Origin: Deltaproteobacteria bacterium
Lineage (GTDB): Bacteria; Myxococcota_A; Polyangia; Haliangiales; SHYZ01
NCBI GenBank assembly: GCA_016210055.1
Contig: JACQUZ010000172.1
Coordinates: 1 to 64,000, forward strand
Reading direction: 5' to 3'
Length of the DNA: 64,000 nucleotides
Position 1 is the first letter of the stretch, and every line of letters begins with the position of its first letter. Positions 45,728 to 56,000 of the stretch are shown piece after piece. Below the pieces are notes generated by a model. It was given only the letters and a program-made list of their open reading frames with translations, was not told the DNA's origin and ran no database searches. Made by a program: the position numbers and the translations under genes.

Positions 45728-46909
45728 ATGAAGTTCTTCCGATCTCGATTCGTCGTTCCTTCCATTTTCGCCGCGGCTGTAGGCTGTAGCGCTGCAACCG
45801 AAGACACCCATGATCCGGCCCTCGGATCCCAGGACAATCAGCTCATCAGGTTGGACAGCGACTACGCCGAAACCTCGGACACGACGACGTCCGACGAGAG
45901 CTTTCCTAGCTACCAGGCGCCGTATGCTTCCGTCAGGGTCTACAACAGCAACTTTGCGAACAACGATTTCGTCAATACGACGAACAAGAACGATGCCTAC
46001 GTAGCGGTGAACTGGGGTGGGGGAGCCTGGCCTCGCGTAGATCTGGATGGCGTCGCCGTTCTCTACTACCCAACGGTCGCGCCCTCATTCACAAGCCATT
46101 CGTTCTTTCTTTCCCAATCGGATGCGCGCATCTCGTATCTAAGCGAAGGAAAGCACTACATCCGGGTCGTGGAAGCGTGGAATCTTGTCAACGAGCTCGC
46201 GAGGCAAGAATTCCTGGTAGATAAGACAAGGCCTAAAGGGTACGTGAGGACTGGTAATCATGGCGCTGGAATTGCGTGGCTGTATGCATACGGCGAGGAC
46301 AACTTCACGGTGCGCCGAGTCCGGTTCTTCCTGGATGGCAATGAAGTCCATACCATCTGGGGGCCGCAACGAGAATTTCTCGACGGCAGCTACCAGATTA
46401 GATTTTACAGCAGCGGCACGCACTATTTCTACGCCCGCATTGAAGACACTGCTGGCAACTTCTATGACACCCCGGGCGAAACCTTCACGGTCCAGGCGAA
46501 CCGGCCCCCTGTCTTTATTCAATATACCGACGGGTTCAAGGGCTTTGTCGAGTACCAGTGCGGCGTGGGAAGCGTCTACACGCCATCAAATGGGTTCGCT
46601 TATAGGTTTGCTGCCGATGATCCGGACTGGGGGGCGGGCGTCACCTACTCGCTGAAGACCACCGACGGTTCTTCAGTGCCAGCGAACATCTCGATTGACC
46701 CGAATACTGGCAACTTTAGATGGGACGGAAAGGAATGGAGCGGGATCAATTGGCGATACGATCGTACCAGAGGCGCGTACGCAACGCTCAATCTCCAGGT
46801 TGTCGCAAGCGACGCCCACGGTGGCAGCACCCCGCTCGGGATCGCGCTCGAACTAACCATGGGACCGTACCCGGTTTGCGCCCCGCCTCAAGGCGAAGAG
46901 GAACCCTAA
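45728..46909 (+). CDS. Hypothetical exported lipoprotein with Ig/cadherin-like domains
   Basis: A 393-residue exported protein (lipobox AVGC; start ATG 45728 chosen because MKFFRSRF gives a proper signal n-region, though no strong ribosome site is visible). The mature part begins with a Thr/Asp-rich linker and consists of beta-sandwich segments: VYNSNFANNDFVN, YVAVNWGGGAWPRVDLDGVAV, GKHYIRVVEAWNLVN, and a cadherin-like repeat near the end (FAADDPDWGAGVTYSLKTTDGSSVPANISIDPNTGNF). It resembles adhesin or carbohydrate-binding modules, not an enzyme. Lower GC and different codon use compared with neighbours are suggested by AT-rich stretches. Confidence 0.68.
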   Translation: MKFFRSRFVVPSIFAAAVGCSAATEDTHDPALGSQDNQLIRLDSDYAETSDTTTSDESFPSYQAPYASVRVYNSNFANNDFVNTTNKNDAYVAVNWGGGAWPRVDLDGVAVLYYPTVAPSFTSHSFFLSQSDARISYLSEGKHYIRVVEAWNLVNELARQEFLVDKTRPKGYVRTGNHGAGIAWLYAYGEDNFTVRRVRFFLDGNEVHTIWGPQREFLDGSYQIRFYSSGTHYFYARIEDTAGNFYDTPGETFTVQANRPPVFIQYTDGFKGFVEYQCGVGSVYTPSNGFAYRFAADDPDWGAGVTYSLKTTDGSSVPANISIDPNTGNFRWDGKEWSGINWRYDRTRGAYATLNLQVVASDAHGGSTPLGIALELTMGPYPVCAPPQGEEEP

Positions 46910-46967
46910 GACAATCGCTCGAGCTTTCCTTTCTCTTCGTTCGGCAATCGACGCCTCGGCCAGTTCC

Positions 46968-49034
46968 TTACGGCATCTCCCCAAGCGCTTTCTCTGCCTC
47001 ATCGAGTAGCAACCTCGCGTAGGCTGCGTTGTGGACACCCGCCGCGGGGTCCTCGAGAACGAGCAGCACGTTCCACTCCGCAGGCTGGCGGACCCTGTCC
47101 CTAATCGCGCTTGCAGCCTCCGCGTGTGGAGGCTGGCGTCCGTTTCCCGCACCAGGGCGGGCGGGGCCGTGACCGAGGCGTGCCCAAAGGAGAGCTGCCC
47201 GCTCGGCCACTCGTCTCCCATCCTTCCCAGGCTTTTCTTCCAGGTCTCCTGCGTCGTGACAGATCTCGCAGCGCTTCTTGTCGCTGCGGAATTCGTGCCC
47301 CGCCCCTCGTTCCACTGTCAGCTTGCCGTCGCCAGCCGCGTGGCAGTCGACACAACCCACGCCAGCCTCGGCGTGTGCGGCAGGCCCTTTGAGCGGATCT
47401 CCCGCCGAAGACACGCCCGCGCCACCAAGCCAAAGTGCGGCCGCGGTAGCTCCTGGGCGGGACTCGCCAGGCCGAGGCGCGTGGCAAGGGACGCACACGC
47501 CCGAGACGCCCTTGGCTGCGGCGCCGGCAAGCTTGAGAGACTCGACGGCAGGTACCTGCCTAATGAGCGCACGGCCTGTATCCTTGCCGTGTGCCGCATG
47601 GCACGCCGCGCACGCAATGCCAATTGGTCCCACAGACGCCGGAGGCGTTCCCCATTCACGCGTTGGCCGCGCGCCGATGGCTGACAGGAATCCTGCCGTC
47701 GTGTGGCACGAAGCGCACTCCGCCTCGCGGGTCCCTTGGGTGGCGTCGGATTTTGCCATCGCCGTGCGGGCCCAGGCGGCGACGTGGCCATACCGTGGAG
47801 GCGCGTCATGACACGCGGCGCAGGTGTCGGCCCGAAGCGCGCTCCAGCGGTCCTTGCGCGCGGGGATCGCTCCAGGTCCATGGCAACCGCCGCAACCCAC
47901 GCCTGCCAGCCGTCGTACCGGTGCGGGTGCCGTCACCCAACCCCGCGGCCGGCCGTGCGAAGGCGGCGCCCAGCCGAGCTCTTGAGCAACGCTGGCAAAG
48001 CCACCGTCGTCAAGGCCCGGCTCCCCCACCGAGTGGCAAGCGATCGCGCAGCGCGGGTCATAGGAGGGACCGAGCTCGCCCTCAAGGCCCCAGGCCAGGA
48101 CTCGGACCATGCGGCCGCGCGCAGCGGCAGCCACCTCGGCAGGGTGGCAATCACCGCGACCGCAGTCGAGCGGCGTCGTGTCAAAGCGGCCGACGTTCAG
48201 GCTGAGCTCTTCCCCAGCCGCGTCTACGAGGGTCCACACGCCTTCGAGGTCGGGTGTGAGAGTCGTAAATCCTGGCCCAAGGGCGATCTGCGCCTTGCGC
48301 GACGGCGGTCCTTCCTTGATCTGCCAACCATGGCCGCCCAAAGTGACCAAGTGGTTCACGCCCACGCCCGGCCCGCCCGTGGCTCGCGGCGTCGGCGCCA
48401 CGCGCAAGACCCGCCTGACCTCGTGGCCGTCGGCACGCCACACTGCCTCGAGCACTTGCTCGCCACGCGAGGCTGGCGAGAAGGGCACAATCCCCCAGGG
48501 GAGGGTGCCCGGCCGGATGGTGGCCAAAGCGGGTGTTCGTCCTCGCACTCGGAAGCCACGTTCCTCGACGCGCAGCCCCGCGTCGGGCCCCGCGATCTGG
48601 CGCCACGCGATCACGCCCTTTTCGGCCATGGTGCAGCCGGCTCGCGCGACGATCTCGTACTCGGCGTCGAATCCCGCCTGGGGCCGATCAGGTCCCAGGT
48701 CGACTAGGGGCACGAGCCGGATCTCGACGAGGCGGCCTGGCTCCGTGCGCACGCGCGCTTTGCAGGCCTCCTTGTGACTGAGCTCGAGCGTGATTGCTGG
48801 CCCCGCGACTGTGAGCTCGACACGCGCACTGCCCACTCGGTCGACACGTGCGACCACGGCAGGCTCCCAGGTGAGCGTGGCCAAGTCGAGGCCGCTGGCA
48901 AGGGGCACCTCGACTGCAACCACAGAAGGCACAGCCGGCTTGCCGCAGGCGAGTAGGAGCCAAGAAAGGAGCAAGGCAATTGGTGGAGCAAGGAGTGCGG
49001 CCTGACGCGCAGGTATGGACGTCTGACGATGCAT
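46968..49034 (-). CDS. Multihaem c-type cytochrome lipoprotein
   Basis: A 688-residue exported protein with lipobox LLAC and a large N-terminal beta-rich domain (about 30-290), then a haem-rich region. Seven canonical motifs are visible (CGGCH, CAACH, CASCH, CAACH, CVPCH, CVDCH, CEICH), preceded by two non-standard ones, CGRGDCH (C-x4-CH) and CAIACH (C-x3-CH), so up to nine haems. Such outer-surface multihaem proteins move electrons between periplasm and exterior, or act in nitrogen or sulfur respiration; no catalytic-type haem (CxxCK) is present. It runs 8 bases downstream of the Cys-rich lipoprotein at 49043 on the same strand, so the two may be co-transcribed. Confidence 0.85.
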   Translation of the reverse strand: MHRQTSIPARQAALLAPPIALLLSWLLLACGKPAVPSVVAVEVPLASGLDLATLTWEPAVVARVDRVGSARVELTVAGPAITLELSHKEACKARVRTEPGRLVEIRLVPLVDLGPDRPQAGFDAEYEIVARAGCTMAEKGVIAWRQIAGPDAGLRVEERGFRVRGRTPALATIRPGTLPWGIVPFSPASRGEQVLEAVWRADGHEVRRVLRVAPTPRATGGPGVGVNHLVTLGGHGWQIKEGPPSRKAQIALGPGFTTLTPDLEGVWTLVDAAGEELSLNVGRFDTTPLDCGRGDCHPAEVAAAARGRMVRVLAWGLEGELGPSYDPRCAIACHSVGEPGLDDGGFASVAQELGWAPPSHGRPRGWVTAPAPVRRLAGVGCGGCHGPGAIPARKDRWSALRADTCAACHDAPPRYGHVAAWARTAMAKSDATQGTREAECASCHTTAGFLSAIGARPTREWGTPPASVGPIGIACAACHAAHGKDTGRALIRQVPAVESLKLAGAAAKGVSGVCVPCHAPRPGESRPGATAAALWLGGAGVSSAGDPLKGPAAHAEAGVGCVDCHAAGDGKLTVERGAGHEFRSDKKRCEICHDAGDLEEKPGKDGRRVAERAALLWARLGHGPARPGAGNGRQPPHAEAASAIRDRVRQPAEWNVLLVLEDPAAGVHNAAYARLLLDEAEKALGEMP

Positions 49035-49042
49035 TTCAGGTC

Positions 49043-49846
49043 CTATGGCTCCGTTCCGTGCGTCTGATGGCTCGCAGCGGTCGACTGACGACTGCCGGCT
49101 GTCGTCTCACACGTGCCATGCCGGCACGTCATTCCCGGTCCGCAGTCCTTGGGTAGCCAGCAGTCCGCAGCGGGCTTGGCTGGGATGCAGCGACCGGACA
49201 CGCAGCTCACTCCTTCTGGGCAGGGACACGGTCCGCCCACCTTGGGTGAGGCTGGGTCGCGGGTGCATAGCCGCCTGAGTCCCCGCGCGTGATCGAACTT
49301 GCACCGAAATCCCGACGTCGCTCCGTTGGGCAGGTCAGGAGCGAGGTCCACGCAGATTCTCGCATTCTTGGCATCGCCGCGCCGCCGGCCGCATGTCCAG
49401 CCTGGGTCGGGCAAGGCGGGCACTACCCCTGCAGCTGTGCTCGCGCTGCGGCACACGACCACGCCGTCTTGGTCCACGCACTCCCAGACACCATCGCCTG
49501 GCAGGCGTGGGTGGCGCTGCAGGCAGGTATCCCCTTCGCACAAGAAGCGTCCGGCACCCATGCGGCGATCCACGCAAGTTCGGTTCGGGCCCCTGCCTTG
49601 ACAGCGCCAGCCATCGGCAGGCGCCGGCCGCTTGGGCAGGGGACGAGGACTTGCGCACGCACCCGAGCCGCATCCCCAGCAGACACGCAGCGACCCAACG
49701 TCGGCACACGCGTCGCCCACGTCGACAGCAGGCGCGGCCCACTCGAGCGTTCCCTCGGTAGGCGGGACGCCTGACCTTTCGGTGCCGGCGCAAGCCGTGG
49801 CCAACGTGGCGAGAGCGACGGTGCCGGCGGCGATCACGGCGGTCAT
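49043..49846 (-). CDS. Cys-rich lipoprotein
   Basis: A 267-residue exported protein; start 49846 gives signal peptide MTAVIAAGTVALATLATAC with a lipobox. The mature part contains about 20 Cys in loosely repeated modules (DGWRCQGRGPNRTCVDRR, GVWECVDQDGVVVCRS, GWTCGRRRGDAKNARICVD, CPCPEGVSCVSGRCIP), ending in a disulfide-rich segment (DCWLPKDCGPGMTCRHGTC) like the two-Cys knots in the neighbouring lipoproteins. Upstream in-frame codons are proline/arginine noise. Function unknown; probably a surface binding protein. Confidence 0.7.
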   Translation of the reverse strand: MTAVIAAGTVALATLATACAGTERSGVPPTEGTLEWAAPAVDVGDACADVGSLRVCWGCGSGACASPRPLPKRPAPADGWRCQGRGPNRTCVDRRMGAGRFLCEGDTCLQRHPRLPGDGVWECVDQDGVVVCRSASTAAGVVPALPDPGWTCGRRRGDAKNARICVDLAPDLPNGATSGFRCKFDHARGLRRLCTRDPASPKVGGPCPCPEGVSCVSGRCIPAKPAADCWLPKDCGPGMTCRHGTCETTAGSRQSTAASHQTHGTEP

Positions 49847-50305
49847 GGCCACCTTGGCCCCGGCCGCCGCCTTTGCCGCTCGTGCCGACGCAACTCCTCT
49901 TGCTAGCTCTTCGACCGCTGTGAGTACAAGAGGCCACGCGCGCACCCCGCCATCATACTGCGGGACCCTGCGTGCAGATCGGCCGAGGTAGTGCCCTGCA
50001 CGCCTTGCACCGTGGCGTCCTTGCACTTCTTGCCGTTTTGGCGTTCCAGCTTCCAGTATTCGTGCGCCCCCGGGGGGTACTCCCCCCCATTCGGGGTCTC
50101 GTCCCCCTGGCGCAAGGCCTGCCGGCCATGGTCTTAAGCCCCCAGCGCGGTGTGCGGTCACCAGGCCCAAGGTCGCAGGAGTCACTCGACATGCGGCCGA
50201 CAGCGCCTGCTTCCACGATACGCTTTCCATGCGCGCCAGCAGGGCGGCAGCGGCCCGGCATGGTGGTTGCTGCCAGCAAGGCGGATGGAGCGGAGGGGCC
50301 AAGGC
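49847..50305. other. Intergenic region, 459 bases
   Basis: The gap between the divergent Cys-rich lipoprotein gene and the MopE-like lipoprotein gene. Several frames are open, but all are Arg/Pro/Gly-rich without domain character. A minus-strand frame at 49903-50115 contains a plausible stretch (YWKLERQNGKKCKDATVQG) that could be a fragment. GGAGGGG at the right end serves 50306. Confidence 0.45.
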
Positions 50306-51178
50306 ATGCGTGTCCAAAAAATCTTCTTTGCCATTCTAGTCACCGCGATCGCTGCCGGTTGCACGGGCTCAAACAGCAGCGACCCGCTCGACGGCACGCC
50401 AGACAGCGGGGTGCTGCCCCCCAAGCCGCCCGAACCGCCTCCACAGAAAAAGGAGCTGTGCAACGGACTGGATGATGACAGCGACGGCGCCGTCGATGAA
50501 ACGTGTACTTGCGCAAGCGGTAAGACCCAAAGCTGCTGGCCCCTCGAGCCAGCGCAGCGCGGCAAGGGCATCTGCCGCGACGGCCAACAACTCTGCTCGG
50601 GGGACGAGGAGTTCGCCTCGTGGGGTCCGTGCGAAGGGTTCGTGGGACCCAAGGAAGACGTCCCGGGCAACGGTGTGGACGAGAACTGCGACGGCAAGGA
50701 CGGAGCCGATTGCCAACCGCAGGCGTCGGGCGAGCGTTGTCAAGGCGGACGCGATGAGGACTGTGATGGCCTCATCGATTGCAAGGACCCTGACTGCGCC
50801 GACTACGGCGGGTGCCAGTGCAAGGCATACGAGGCGGTGTGCACGGGCGGGCTCGACGAGGACTGTGACGGCCTGATCGACTGCAAGGATTCCGATTGTA
50901 GCTGGATGCCGGTCTGCAACCCGACCGACAAGGAATGCAAGTGCAAGCCTGGAGCAGTCCGCTTCTGTGACTCGCCCGTCCAGTGCCTGTGGGGTACCCA
51001 GGAGTGCATGCCGGACATGCGATGGGGCGCTTGCCTGGAGACCAACGAGCGTCCAGGGCCGTGCAACTCGTACTACTACAATCCGTGGTGCTGCGTCAGC
51101 GCTGGGGCCTGCTGCGAGGATCCATGGACGCACGCCAACATCGGCAACTGCACCAACCAGGTCGAGTGCACGCCATGA
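50306..51178 (+). CDS. MopE-like metal-binding lipoprotein
   Basis: A 290-residue lipoprotein (lipobox AAGC near 20). It contains a Pro-rich linker, then repeated acidic Cys modules: CNGLDDDSDGAVDET, GNGVDENCDGKDG, RDEDCDGLIDCKDPDC and LDEDCDGLIDCKDSDC, the D-x-D-x-D-G pattern of MopE/thrombospondin-type calcium or copper binding. A Cys-rich tail follows (CCVSAGACCEDPW). Start ATG 50306 has GGAGGGGCC upstream. It is the first of three lipoprotein genes in a row; the stop overlaps the next ATG (ATGA). Confidence 0.8.
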   Translation: MRVQKIFFAILVTAIAAGCTGSNSSDPLDGTPDSGVLPPKPPEPPPQKKELCNGLDDDSDGAVDETCTCASGKTQSCWPLEPAQRGKGICRDGQQLCSGDEEFASWGPCEGFVGPKEDVPGNGVDENCDGKDGADCQPQASGERCQGGRDEDCDGLIDCKDPDCADYGGCQCKAYEAVCTGGLDEDCDGLIDCKDSDCSWMPVCNPTDKECKCKPGAVRFCDSPVQCLWGTQECMPDMRWGACLETNERPGPCNSYYYNPWCCVSAGACCEDPWTHANIGNCTNQVECTP

Positions 51179-51957
51179 TCCGCGTCTTGCCGGCAGCCCT
51201 CGCCGCGTCGCTCGTGCTCCCTGCCTGCGGCGGAGGGGCCTCGACGGACTCCGATCGCGACGGTGGGCATGCCGGCGAGACTGACGCCCAGGGCTTAGGC
51301 AGAGGTGACGGCGGCAGCGGGCCAGGATCGCCCGATGGCGCCCCGTCTTGCCCGAATCCGCCGCCTAAAGTGTGTGACTTCTTCCTGGGATGCGGGTGCA
51401 AGGAAGGCGAGAAGTGCACCGCCACCGCCGACGGCCCTCGGTGTGCGCCGGCTGGCACCAAGACCCTGGGCGATGAGTGCGCCCAGGACAACGAGTGCCC
51501 AGCTGGTTCGCTATGTGCACCAAGTGGCGGCGTCAAGCAGTGCCTGGCGTTTTGCGACCGAGACCATCCCTGCGCGGGTCAGAGCCAGGCGTGCTTCATC
51601 GAGATCTGGGACGGCAACGGGGCCTTCTTGGGTCGCGCGTGCGGCCAGACGTGCACTCTGCTCGCGCAGGACTGCCCGTACGACACCCAAGCCTGCTACC
51701 CGATAAATGGGAACGCCAACCAGCCCGAAAAAGGGGTGTGTGCCAAGGCGGGTACTGGCGGATCCGGCGACGCGTGCACGACATCGAATGATTGCAAGAA
51801 GGGGTTCTTGTGCACCAGGCGCCCAGGCGGCACCGACCAGGATAAGAAGTGCGCCAACATGTGTGACCGAAGCGACGGCGACCCCGGCTGCGAAAGCGGT
51901 TTTTCCTGCGGCTTGCTCGGCGGCCACACGGTCACCGGCGCTTGCCTTCCCCAATGA
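51175..51957 (+). CDS. Cys-rich lipoprotein (EGF/disulfide-knot-like)
   Basis: A 260-residue lipoprotein (lipobox LPAC; Asp/Gly-rich linker after it). The mature part is built of Cys-paired modules such as CDFFLGCGCKEGEKCTATADGPRC, GDECAQDNECPAGSLC, and GDACTTSNDCKKGFLC. Such cell-surface modules are widespread in myxobacteria and of unknown role. It is translationally coupled to the preceding MopE-like gene and followed 10 bases later by a similar gene. Confidence 0.75.
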   Translation: MIRVLPAALAASLVLPACGGGASTDSDRDGGHAGETDAQGLGRGDGGSGPGSPDGAPSCPNPPPKVCDFFLGCGCKEGEKCTATADGPRCAPAGTKTLGDECAQDNECPAGSLCAPSGGVKQCLAFCDRDHPCAGQSQACFIEIWDGNGAFLGRACGQTCTLLAQDCPYDTQACYPINGNANQPEKGVCAKAGTGGSGDACTTSNDCKKGFLCTRRPGGTDQDKKCANMCDRSDGDPGCESGFSCGLLGGHTVTGACLPQ

Positions 51958-51967
51958 GGACAAACGG

Positions 51968-52531
51968 ATGACGCGCGTCTTCCTTATTTTCATGTGTCTC
52001 GCCGGCTGCAGCGGCGGTGGCGGCGTGTCGCTCGACGGGGCGGTGGGCGGCGCGGATGCGTCGCTTGACGCCACGCCCAAGTCCGACGCGCCCATTCAGG
52101 GCGCGGACGCGTCGTCGCAAGCCGACGCATCGCGCTTCGACGCAGGGCCACAAGTCGACTCTGGGCCTGGCCCAGTGGGACTCGTCCAATGCCGCACGAG
52201 CCGCGACTGCCCAGCGAGCGCCCAGGGATGCAATCGTGCCCCGCCAGGCGGTATCTGCCTCGGATGCAGTACCTCCAACGACTGTCCGATTGACACCTAC
52301 TGCAACATCTACGGTGGCTGCATGAGGGGCTGCAAGATGGACAGCGAGTGCAACCTCGGGATGCGATGCAACCTAGGAGGCCAATGCGAAGTACGCCCCT
52401 GCCCTTGTCCCCAACCGTACGTGTGCGGCGCGCAGAACCTGTGCGAGCGGCCTGCCTGCGAAGGCGATGCCGGCGCGAGTTCCTGCCCCAGTCCGCTCGT
52501 GTGCTTGCAAAACCGATGCGTCGAGCCTTGA
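51968..52531 (+). CDS. Cys-rich lipoprotein
   Basis: A 187-residue lipoprotein (lipobox LAGC; long Asp/Ala/Ser linker with DASLDATPKSDAPIQG), then two-Cys modules (CRTSRDCPASAQGC, CSTSNDCPIDTYC, CKMDSECNLGMRC, CPCPQPYVCGAQNLC). It belongs to the same series as the preceding gene, 10 bases upstream, and is the last of that plus-strand operon. A hairpin at 52576 marks the probable end. Confidence 0.73.
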   Translation: MTRVFLIFMCLAGCSGGGGVSLDGAVGGADASLDATPKSDAPIQGADASSQADASRFDAGPQVDSGPGPVGLVQCRTSRDCPASAQGCNRAPPGGICLGCSTSNDCPIDTYCNIYGGCMRGCKMDSECNLGMRCNLGGQCEVRPCPCPQPYVCGAQNLCERPACEGDAGASSCPSPLVCLQNRCVEP

Positions 52532-52575
52532 TGGTAGCGAGCACGCCGCGGAATCGTGCAACTCGGTGTCGCGCT

Positions 52576-52594
52576 TGCCTTGAATTTCAAGGCA
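52576..52594. terminator. Hairpin between convergent genes
   Basis: TGCCTTGA (52576-52583) and TCAAGGCA (52587-52594) pair perfectly around a 3-base loop ATT, between genes ending at 52531 and 52620. It is suitable as a bidirectional terminator or mRNA 3' end, although without a T tract. Confidence 0.5.
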
Positions 52595-52619
52595 CAGGAC
52601 ATTCACGGCTTCCAGAAGT

Positions 52620-53051
52620 TCAAAAGCCGGCGTTGAGAATCAAGCCGACACCGTTCGGCAGAGTCCAAGGCCCGAGTTGGGCGCTGCCCACGATGTCGGT
52701 AGGAATTGGAGCAAGCAGGGCCGTTACCAATGCGGCGACGCCAGTCGCTAGGGGGACGACTCCGACCGCGATGTCCCTGCCCGTCTCGTTCTGGTCTATG
52801 AGCAAGTACGTGCCTAGGGCAACCGACACGGCGCCACTTCCATAGCCGAGGATCCTCCAAGCGCGGGGCGCGCCTTCGTCGAAGGCGGCGTGCGTGCCGT
52901 TCACCGCGATCGTGATGACGCTAACGCCCACGGGCACGGTGTACCCAATGACCGAGGCGATGCTCTCGGCCTCGTCGGCAACCGCCCGGGAAGAACAAAG
53001 GGAGCAGAGGCCCGCCACCGCGACCGCAGCAAGTAGGGGTATTTTCGGCAT
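52620..53051 (-). CDS. Hypothetical membrane protein
   Basis: A 143-residue protein with a signal peptide (MPKIPLLAAVAVAGLCSLCSSRAVA) and two to three hydrophobic helices (VIGYTVPVGVSVITIAV, YGSGAVSVALGTYLLI, IAVGVVPLATGVAALVTALLA). No conserved family is recognised. It ends in a beta-like tail (GPWTLPNGVGLILNAGF). It directly precedes the stop region of the giant TPR gene, 2 bases away, on the same strand, so the two may be co-transcribed. Confidence 0.6.
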   Translation of the reverse strand: MPKIPLLAAVAVAGLCSLCSSRAVADEAESIASVIGYTVPVGVSVITIAVNGTHAAFDEGAPRAWRILGYGSGAVSVALGTYLLIDQNETGRDIAVGVVPLATGVAALVTALLAPIPTDIVGSAQLGPWTLPNGVGLILNAGF

Positions 53052-53053
53052 GG

Positions 53054-56000
53054 TTACTGAACTTCGGTCATCGCGGCACGCAAGCCTTGGTGGTCGGGCT
53101 CGAGCTCGAGGCCGCGCTCATACATCCCCTTGGCTTTTTGCGTCTCCCCGAGACGGGCGTGGATGAGGCCCAGCTGGAGGTACACGCCTGCCTTGGTCAT
53201 GCCGACCGAGGAGTCCAGCGCCTGCAAGAGCATGCCTCGATAGATGCGACGGGCTTTTTCCCACTCGCTGTGAGCGAAATAGATGCGACCTAGGCCCACC
53301 ATCGTCGGACCGTGTGTCGGGTCGATGCGGAATGCTTCTTCGTAGGACTTCAAGGCCTCCTGGAGATCGCCTGCGGCTTCTCGAAGAGCGGCGAGGCGCT
53401 GCTGATAACGCGCCAGGTCCTTCATCTTGCGGGCTGCCCTCGCCTTCTCTGAAAGCTGGCGGAAGATCGGCTCGGCCAGGGCCCCGCGCCCCTCCGCAAA
53501 ATACAGGTCGGCAAGCGGCTCCTGGACTTGCGGATCTCCCGGCGAGAGCTCGGCGGCACGCTCAAGGCACGGAATAGCCCGAAGCGGTTGCGAGAGGCGT
53601 CTGACCAGGACTTCCGAGATCTCGAGGAGCAGCGACACCTTCGTTGCTTGGTACGTTTCCAAAGCCTCTCGAGCCAGGAGGTGATCGGCGAGCGCTGCCC
53701 AATCCTCTCGTTCCCTGGCGATTCGCTCGAGCGCTGCCAGTGCGTCTCTATGTCCTGGGTACAAGGCAAGCGCCTCCCGATATCGTGGGACCGCTTCATC
53801 CACATCGCCATTCCTGGCCTCGGCAACGCGACCCAGGCGGTATTGGAGGTCTGCCCCCTCCTCGCCCTGCGGAGCTCGAGCCAGGGCCTGTTCCAAGATC
53901 CCCGCAGAGCGGTCCCAATCACTGGCCGCCTCGTAGATGCGCGCGAGCCGCGTCATGGCTGCCACGTTGTCCGGCACTCGGTTCCGGACCCGCTCGAGGA
54001 GCTCGGCCGCAGCGTCGGGGTTCGCCAGAGGTCCTTCCCAAGTATCGGCCGCGCGAAGGAGCAAGGCCACTTCCTCGTCTGAGTCGCCGAGCGTCCCGCG
54101 CACTTCGGCATGGCGGATGAGGATCTCGACGAGCTCGTGCCAGCGTGACGCACCGGCGAGGAGACGCTCGAGCGCTTCGTACGCTCCACGGTCGGCGTTG
54201 TCCAGGTCGAGGACTTGGAAATGGTACCCGATGGCCTCGTCGACCGACTCCCTCTTGTCTTCCGCAATCCTCGCCAGGTTCCTGAAGATCTCGACACGGC
54301 TGGCGACCGTGGCGGCGAGAGAGATCCGGCGGATGAGTGTCTCTTGCACGGCAAGCCAGTCCTCTCGCCGTGCGTGCACGTCGGCCAGGGCCACCAACAT
54401 CGTGTCATCGTCTGGGGAAAGGTCGATGGCCGCATGCCACGAGGACACCGCCCTGTCGAGATCCACGTGCTCGTGCGTGAGGATCTCGGCCGCTCGCCGC
54501 CTGAGTGAGAGCTCCTGATCACGCTCGCTGGCAAACCGGATCGCGAGCTCCAGCATCTCGAGCAACGGCTCGTACCGATGCATTCGCTCGTGGAGTGAGA
54601 TCAGGCGAGCATGCGCTTCGCGGTCCCCCTCATCCAGTTCGATGACCTGCTTCCATGCTTCCACGGCACCGTCGTTGTCAGCGAGCACCGACTCGCGCAG
54701 GTCGGCGGCTTCAGCGTACATCGCCCGTTTCTTGGAGACGTCGAGCTCCAGATCCGCGCGTCGCCAAAGTATCTCGGCGAGCTTGGCGCCTTGTCCGAGC
54801 GCCCGATAGATCTCCTCGAGCGAAGCCAGCGCGGTGCTGTTTTGAGCGTCCAGATCGAGCGCCCGACGGCACGCGCTTTCTGCCTTCCCCAAGTCACCAA
54901 GCTTGAGCGCCACCTCGGCGAGGCGCAACGAGAGCTCCCTGGTCACGTCTGGGCTATCCGACGCGCCGATCACATCCGTGAGGCGCGCGTAAGCCTCCTC
55001 CCAGCGGGATAGCTCTGCCGCGAGGCGCATGAGCTCGTCTATGGCTGTGTCGGATGAGGGCTCCTCGGCCAACCACCGTCCCACGGCATCGAGGGCACGA
55101 ACCTTGTCACCGACCTTGGACTCGGCCACCTCAGCGACCCGCGACAGGAGCTTCGCACGCTCGCCAGGCGCCGTCTCAACGGTCAACTTCACCTCGAGCA
55201 AGTCCAAGAGGCGCGGGAAGTCCGCGTCGTCTTCGTATATCGGCTCCAAGATGGCGATCACCGCCGCGCGCTCCGTCGGACTTCGCAGGAGCCGCTCGAG
55301 CGCCGCTCGGGCCGCGTCATGCCTCGGGACGCAGGCCAAAACCTCACTGTAGGCGCTCACCGCGCCCGGCGCGTCACCGAGGGAGTGCTCGCGCAGGTCC
55401 CCAAGACGGTACAGGAAAGAAGCCCGATCCTCGTCGGACACGGCACACGTGGCCTCGCGCACCAGGATTTCTGCCAGGTCGTACCACTTGGCCTGACGCT
55501 CGAAGATCCGATCGAGGCTCGACAGCGGAATCCGCTCGTCGCCGCCGAGCTCGAGAGCCTTGCGATAGACGGCGGTGGCCGTGCTGAGGTCTCCAAGCGA
55601 ATCCTCGTAGACGTGGGCGAGCTTGAGTGCATAGGCGAAGCCTAGTTCCCCGTCGAACAAGTCCTTGAGGACTTGCTCGTAGAGGGCCGCAAGGTCCGCC
55701 CACGCACCGCGGGCGCCTGCAAGGCGTACGAGTTCCTTCTCGGCGTCACTATCTTCGGGATCCCCGAGAAGCACGCGTCCCCAGGCCTCGAATGCCGCGG
55801 CGAGGTCCGCACGGCCGACCTCATGCAGCTCGGCGACGGCCGCCAGGAGAGCACGGCGCCGGGTGGGATCCGCTCCGCATGTCGCGATTCGCCGCTCGTA
55901 CAGCTCGGCGACCATGTCGTGCTGGCCCTCCGCACGATAAACGTCCTCGAGAGCGGCGCTGGCCGCATCCATGGTGTCTTCCCGGCTGGCCAGCGCGTCG

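Noticed and set aside
47703-48707. Long plus-strand open frames across the multihaem cytochrome gene
   Set aside because: They are antisense shadows in GC-rich DNA: Arg/Pro-rich, without domains, while the minus strand encodes an ordered series of haem motifs.
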